A DNA stretch of 64,000 bases from Datnioides undecimradiatus (lineage: Eukaryota > Chordata > Actinopteri > Lobotiformes > Datnioididae): assembly GCA_008933995.1 (NCBI GenBank), contig WARS01000015.1, forward strand, positions 16,252,957 through 16,316,956. Direction: 5' to 3'. The translations under genes were made by a program, and so were the position numbers. Below, in pieces: positions 59,040 to 64,000 of the stretch. Positions within the stretch are counted from its first letter, which is position 1, and each line of letters opens with the position of its first letter. The notes under the pieces are model-generated. The model was not told the DNA's origin. It saw only the letters and a program-made list of their open reading frames with translations, and ran no database searches.

Positions 59040-59306
59040 CTACAGCTCTCTATATTTTTCTTTTATTATTTATTTCTATTAATCCTCTCCCATCCCCTTT
59101 CATTCTACTCTCCTCTATTGTCTCTATTGTCTTATTTCCTCTCTTCTTCTACCCTCTCCTCTCTCCTTGTCTATTCCTCCATACTTGTCTTTGTTTCATC
59201 TTCTCTCTTTTTAATTCTTCTCTCCTCGTTGTCTCCCCCCTCATCTCCTCATTTCCTACTTCTCCTCTCCTTTCCTTTTCTTTTCGCCTTTCTCTCCTCT
59301 CCTGTT
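59040..59306 (+). repeat. Polypyrimidine tract before the ppic promoter
   Basis: About 265 bases of mostly C and T (TCTCCTCTCCT, CTTTCCTTTTC words) ending right at the GC-box region of ppic. Confidence 0.85.
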
Positions 59307-59486
59307 CTCGGTGGGCGGGGCTTTAATCCAAGTTCAGCCCACAGGGGGGTGTGGTGTAGTGATGCATCTGAGTGTGAAGCGCTGTTCCCCGGTCAGCCTC
59401 CAGCTGTGACTTGCTGTGATTTCTTCTTCTTCGCCCCCCTCGCCGTTTCTCCCAGCAGGGGCCTGCGCCGCTCTCTCCGGCTAAAA
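59307..59486 (+). promoter_or_regulatory. ppic: ppic promoter region / 5' UTR with GC box
   Basis: A GC box GGGCGGGGC (59313-59321) stands about 165 bases before the ppic ATG, in CpG-rich DNA that continues into intron 1 (to about 59820). No TATA box is evident, as usual for a broadly expressed gene. Confidence 0.5.
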
Positions 59487-62400
59487 ATGGAGCTCTGGAC
59501 GGTCCTATCGACTCTCCTCTTCCTCTCTGCCTCCTGGCTGCAGTCGGTGTCCGGCGCAGCTTCACGGACAGGACCGAAAGTCACCGAGAAGGTGGGTGAC
59601 GATATTTGCCGCATTTATTTGCATGAATCCAAAGCTGCGTCTTATTCTCTCCTCTGCGTGCGCCACCGGCATCTTCTCATGGCGAGCGGCTGCGCGCGCT
59701 GCTGGACCGTGGATAATAGCTGGCATTAGGGACGAGCACGCACGCGCGCTTACACACGTAGAAACTGAGAGACGACGTGTCCGGCCGGGGGAGACCTGGA
59801 CGGGAATACGGAAACTTACACTTGTCTCAATGGAAATTTAGGGATCTTTCTAGAAAATGTGACACACACACACACACACACACACGCACAGCTGTACACG
59901 TGTCCTCTCAGATGAGACTAATGCGCAGTGCGTTTGCCTGCAGACACTTCAAACACGCACACACACACAAACACAAACAGAGGACCTAATATTAATATTA
60001 ATATTTGCACTACTTACTTCACTGTAATGCATAAACAGAGATGCATCACGCAGTTTAGTATAAAATCATATTCAGTTATTAATGCAGAGCAGTAATGAGT
60101 GACACCTCGGCCTGTCAACACTATTTATTGTGAAATTGCTTAAACAGGGACGTTATGAAGCATGGCTATGAAGAGTATATCAGTCAAACTATCACTTCTG
60201 TCAGGTTTGACAGTTTATATTGTAATATTATCATTTATTTGCTGATTATATTCTGTTGGAAAATGACTAAAGTTGTCAAATCACTTACTGAAGCAAGTGA
60301 AATAATGGTAGTGGAGCAGAAGTATAAAGTATGGCATGGAATGGAATCACTGAAGTGAGGCACTGGTAGCTTAGCCACGTTTCACTGCTGTTAGTTTGCA
60401 GCAAATGAGTTAAGTATCGAAAGTTTCCACCTCCACAAATGTTGAGGTAGAAAAATGGAAACACAAAAGCTACTGAAGTGTCTGAGTCTTCACACCTTTG
60501 ATTGACTGACAGCATTTCTGTGTTCCTCTGTGTGTGTGTGTGTGTGTGTGTCTCCAGGTGTTTTTTGACATCACAGTGGCGGGTCACGAGGTGGGGCGGA
60601 TCGTCATCGGCCTGTTTGGGGAGGTCGTCCCTCTTACTGTCAATAACTTTGTTGCCCTGGCAACCGGAGAGGTAAGATCATGGTGTATACAAACGCACAC
60701 ACACAGACTAAAACTCCTAATCTAACCTAAGTATATTGTGTATACACACGATAATTACACGTGTAAATTATGTCTTTCAATATTTCAGTCTGATGATCAC
60801 CATCATCTCTGCATCATATAACTCTGGTGGCTGTTCTTTATTTCCCACGTTCTTATATTTTTCCATATTTATATTTGTATTGTATTTTCCTTTAAATTTC
60901 CTGCATAGGTTTTCACTTATTTCACTCACTTATTAAGTCTCACGATCAAAGGAAAAATCTCCAGCCTTAAATTCATCGTGATATATAATTAAAATATTTG
61001 GAAGAACTCTTATTTATTTTTTAAAAAATACAACTTTTACAAGGAAAATTGATCCTAAATTTCACAGTGAAATTAAAAGCCTCTTTATCGCATTTTTTTA
61101 GTTTGATTGTGTATTTCATGCATTTACATTTTTATTTCTGTACATGTGGTCCACATGTAAGAAGCATTTCAATATTCAAGCTTGTGTTAATGGCAGATAT
61201 TTGTATTTTGTTGGCATTATCTTGAATCTTTGCTTTGTGCTGTGATCTTCTCACATCTTCTCACTAATCCTCTTAAAGCTGCCGTTGGTTTGCTTGTGTC
61301 CGTGAAGACACCATGTTTCGTGTGTGTCTCTGCAGAAAGGTTACGGCTACAAAGGCACAAAGTTCCACAGAGTCATCAAGGACTTCATGATCCAGGGGGG
61401 AGACTTCACAGCTGGAGACGGAACTGGAGGTGGGTATGCGGCTCAAATGTGGCACCCTCTCTCTCTCTCACACACGTTTTTTTTCACGGTATGCAGCAAA
61501 TGCAGAAAAAATGCTTGAAGTGATATAGTGTTGTTACTTCAAAGTTATGTAAATAATATTTATTGAATATATATATTTAAAGATATTTTTATATTTACAT
61601 ATATACACATATATATTATACATTTCCTATCTAAAATTAGTATTGGTTTACAAAAAAATGCCATTTTGGTGTACAGACCAAATGACACAAGATGTGAAAA
61701 AGAAGTTAGCAATTTAAAAGAATACTAAAAATGTTAACCACCTCAAAGTGACCAAATCTTGCATAAATTTCATATATTTATATGCAGGTCACAGCATCTA
61801 TGGAACAACCTTTGCAGATGAAAACTTCAGACTGAAGCATCTAGGAGCAGGCTGGGTGAGCACACGCGTTTGTATTTCTGTTTTTCAGTATTAGGGAATA
61901 ATGAGCTCAGATGTTTTGAACAACTTTGTTTTTCTGCTTTTATTCTGCCTTTTCATTGAGTGAGGACTTGATGGGCTGAGTGACTACACCCTTAGCTTTT
62001 ATAAACTTGTCAAAATGATAATGACAAGATGTATGAAATGAAAAACTGTGTGTGTGTGTGCGTGTGTGTGCGTGGTCATGTACCAGGTGAGCATGGCGAA
62101 CGCTGGTCTGGACACCAATGGATCACAGTTCTTCATTCTGGCTACCAAGGCACCATGGCTGGATGGGAAACACGTGGTTTTTGGCAAAGTCCTGGATGGA
62201 ATGGTTGGTGAATCTGCAAAATAAATTAATTAATTAATTAATTTAAAAAAAAAAGATTGTTACAGTTTGGTCTGGCATTTGAACAGCTCTCATAAGTCTC
62301 AGACATAGGTGTGCTGCAAAGCCTCATGGGAGCTATAGTTAATGAATGCCATCAAAATTATCATTTCCATGTGAACCACTACACTTAATTAATAAAACAA

Positions 62401-62834
62401 TGAACTCAACCAAAATTGACGAGCATCATCAGAATTGATCGATTTGAAATTATACCCATCCTTCCCCACTTGTTAGACAACTTTTTCCTAAAGAATTAAA
62501 AGACTGAAATTAAGATTTAAGACTCTAAGGCTCTAAATGTTATCAGACAATCTTCAGTATATTGTACAAGCTGGATAATGCCATGAAGTTATGGAGAAAT
62601 AACCAACTCTGCATGTTAATAATCCCTTATATAAAACCTGTGATGACAATGTGATCCACTTGTACTCAGTATATCTAACCTGCTGCTGTTTGTGTCCTCT
62701 GGTAGTCTGTGGTTCACACCATCGAGCTTCAGGACACCAACGACCGGAACCTGCCCTACACCGAGTGTGTGATCGTCAACAGTGGCAGGATCCCCGTCAA
62801 AGAGCCCTTCATAGTGGAGGTGGAGGGCTGGTAA
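59487..62834 (+). CDS. ppic: Peptidyl-prolyl cis-trans isomerase C (cyclophilin C), complete, six exons
   Basis: Join 59487-59591, 60558-60671, 61336-61429, 61788-61855, 62087-62203, 62706-62834, giving 208 residues (human PPIC about 212). It catalyses proline cis-trans isomerisation in the secretory pathway and should bind cyclosporin. Residues 1 to about 23 form a signal peptide ([20 protein letters not shown]). The cyclophilin fold follows: [14 protein letters not shown] holds the catalytic Arg85 with Phe90 and Gln93; NGSQFFI at 138-144; Trp151 and His156 in [11 protein letters not shown] match CypA Trp121 and His126. The end, FIVEVEGW, matches the PPIC tail (human FVVEIADW) and not the PPIB end, which decides the paralogue. 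Exons 2 and 5 follow (TG)n tracts; the exon 5 donor is the weak GTTGGT. Divergent from prdm6, as in human. AATAAA lies at 62999. Confidence 0.97.
60529..60550 (+). repeat. (TG)n tract at the ppic exon 2 acceptor
   Basis: Eleven TG units directly before TCTCCAG, taking the place of most of the polypyrimidine tract. A second TG run (62047-62074) precedes exon 5. Confidence 0.9.
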
Positions 62835-62998
62835 ATGCCACTGTCAGGACGTTTACTGTAGAACAAATACAGTATTGATTATTATACAATGGTGATCAAT
62901 CAGAAGTCCAGTTTGCCAAATTCACATTTTCTTTTAATCGTTTTTGCATATTAACATGCTAACACTTGTTGGTTAACAGTTAGACACAAGCTCTCCTT

Positions 62999-63004
62999 AA
63001 TAAA
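62999..63004 (+). terminator. ppic: Polyadenylation signal of ppic
   Basis: AATAAA 165 bases after the stop codon. Another occurs near 63057. Confidence 0.5.
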
Positions 63005-63059
63005 ACAGACAAAACTTTATTAAATTATCTTTTGAAACAGTAAACAGCTGTTCAAAGAA

Positions 63060-64000
63060 TAAACTAGAATCAAAACCTGACATAGGACCCAACCTTACGA
63101 ACACACTTCAGTTGGTACCAAAAACACAGGTTGAGGTTCAATACTAGGTGCTATTATCAAGCTAACATGAGACGTTATCGCATTCCCATGCTAACTGTGA
63201 CACGATACAAAGGCTAAATGTTAGCATGTCATAAACTAGTTGCAGCATGCTAACAATGGGCTTGTTGATGCTAACAAATACGTAACTTTGCCTCTGAAAT
63301 AGTCAGCAGCAGCGCTTCAACGCGGTTTAAGGTGAACATGACTTCTGATCGATTTCTACTGTATGAAGATAAGTGATAGAGATTTAGTTATTAAGTTATT
63401 AACAGAACATATCATAAGGTGATGTCTAACAACTGTCTGTGACAAAGACAAAGATCAATGATCAGATTGAGACGAACAGACACAAAGTTAAGTTCGTCAC
63501 AGATAGTAAAGGAACACACAAACATTGGCATGACATTGGTGCCCAGGTGAAAACCTTATATCTCCAGAAAAAAAAACTCTCATATCACCTAAAAAACATA
63601 TCACTGAATTACACAATAGGCACACATGAATATAGATTTGGCTCTGTGAAAATGTGACATTTATTAGATGGTTTCTGTATTTCCTCGAAAAGACTTCTTA
63701 TGGATTAACATGCAATATAACTATAACAACCTGGAGATATGAGGTTTTCAGCCAATAGTGACACGAGCAGAGTGGCGTCAGTTTGATGTCGAGTGTTCAG
63801 GATGTATCAGGGTTCACTGTGGTTCATGCTAACGGTTTTACTCGTTAGCATACTTGCATATAAAGGGGATGTTGCCAGTTAGCATCATCCCTAAAACAAC
63901 AAGCTAACAATGAACTGTGACTCAAACATGACATATATCATGGAAACATGCACATACAGAACTATGTAGCTCCTCATTGATCTCTTATTGCCAAATCATT
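63060..64000. other. 3' flank of ppic
   Basis: AT-rich DNA with TTAGCATGCTAAC-type words at 63170-63260. The small + strand frame near 63439-63657 has no motif. In human the next gene on this side is SNX24, but none of its exons is recognised here. Confidence 0.4.

Larger units (their letters stand above)
51461..59040. other. Intergenic region between the divergent genes prdm6 and ppic
   Basis: No gene supported. It contains a MITE end at 52920-53006, (TG)n at 53570-53590 and 57551-57588, a piggyBac-type MITE at 56273-56688, and a TTAGCATGCTAA-type repeat at 56820-56970. Unique-looking blocks at 55.70-55.96 and 57.2-57.55 kb are rich in homeodomain-like ATTA/TAAT words and could be conserved enhancers. 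Confidence 0.5.

Noticed and set aside
59118-59486. Possible N-terminal extension of ppic in the upstream open frame
   Set aside because: The upstream part translates a polypyrimidine tract; the ATG at 59487 gives a signal peptide and a length matching the PPIC family.

Overview
The window is genomic DNA of a bony fish, most likely a spiny-rayed (percomorph) teleost. The evidence is spliced vertebrate genes with long AT-rich introns, dense (CA)n microsatellites, and interspersed repeats whose ends I recognise as common in percomorph genomes (a MITE starting TTAAAGGTGCAGTG, hAT and piggyBac-type short elements, L2-like LINE tails). The species cannot be named from the sequence.

Layout. (1) 1-17.5 kb: an immune-type GTPase cluster on the + strand. 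It holds two complete-looking GIMAP8-like genes (2278-5356 and 11171-14538), each with a 5' UTR exon, a tiny start exon and one giant exon, plus two decayed copies (about 8030-8340 and 16405-17445). LINE and hAT fragments lie between them. (2) 17.8-19.2 kb: a hAT-type DNA transposon with a second hAT-type element inserted in it, both with intact 8-bp target duplications. (3) 19.8-49.2 kb: four coding exons of prdm6 on the - strand (49219 down to 19846), with a CpG-rich candidate promoter near 50.7-51.25 kb. (4) 49.2-59.3 kb: non-coding DNA between the divergent genes prdm6 and ppic, including a piggyBac-type MITE. (5) 59.5-62.8 kb: the complete six-exon ppic gene (cyclophilin C) on the + strand, with 3' flank to the window end.

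The prdm6/ppic pair stands head to head, as I recall for the human 5q23 locus, which supports both calls. The prdm6 reading frame breaks off at a good splice donor at 19845. The end of its PR domain and its zinc fingers are not seen anywhere from there to position 1. The simplest reading is that the remaining exons lie left of the window, so the whole GIMAP cluster sits antisense inside one large prdm6 intron.

The GIMAP-like proteins share an unusual plan: two AIG1 modules with altered nucleotide-binding loops, a third canonical AIG1 GTPase module, about 300 residues of charged coiled coil, and a C-terminal CaaX box (CCIL or CSIL) suggesting geranylgeranyl anchoring. The CaaX-like tetrapeptide is still legible in both decayed copies, so it is an ancestral trait of this cluster.
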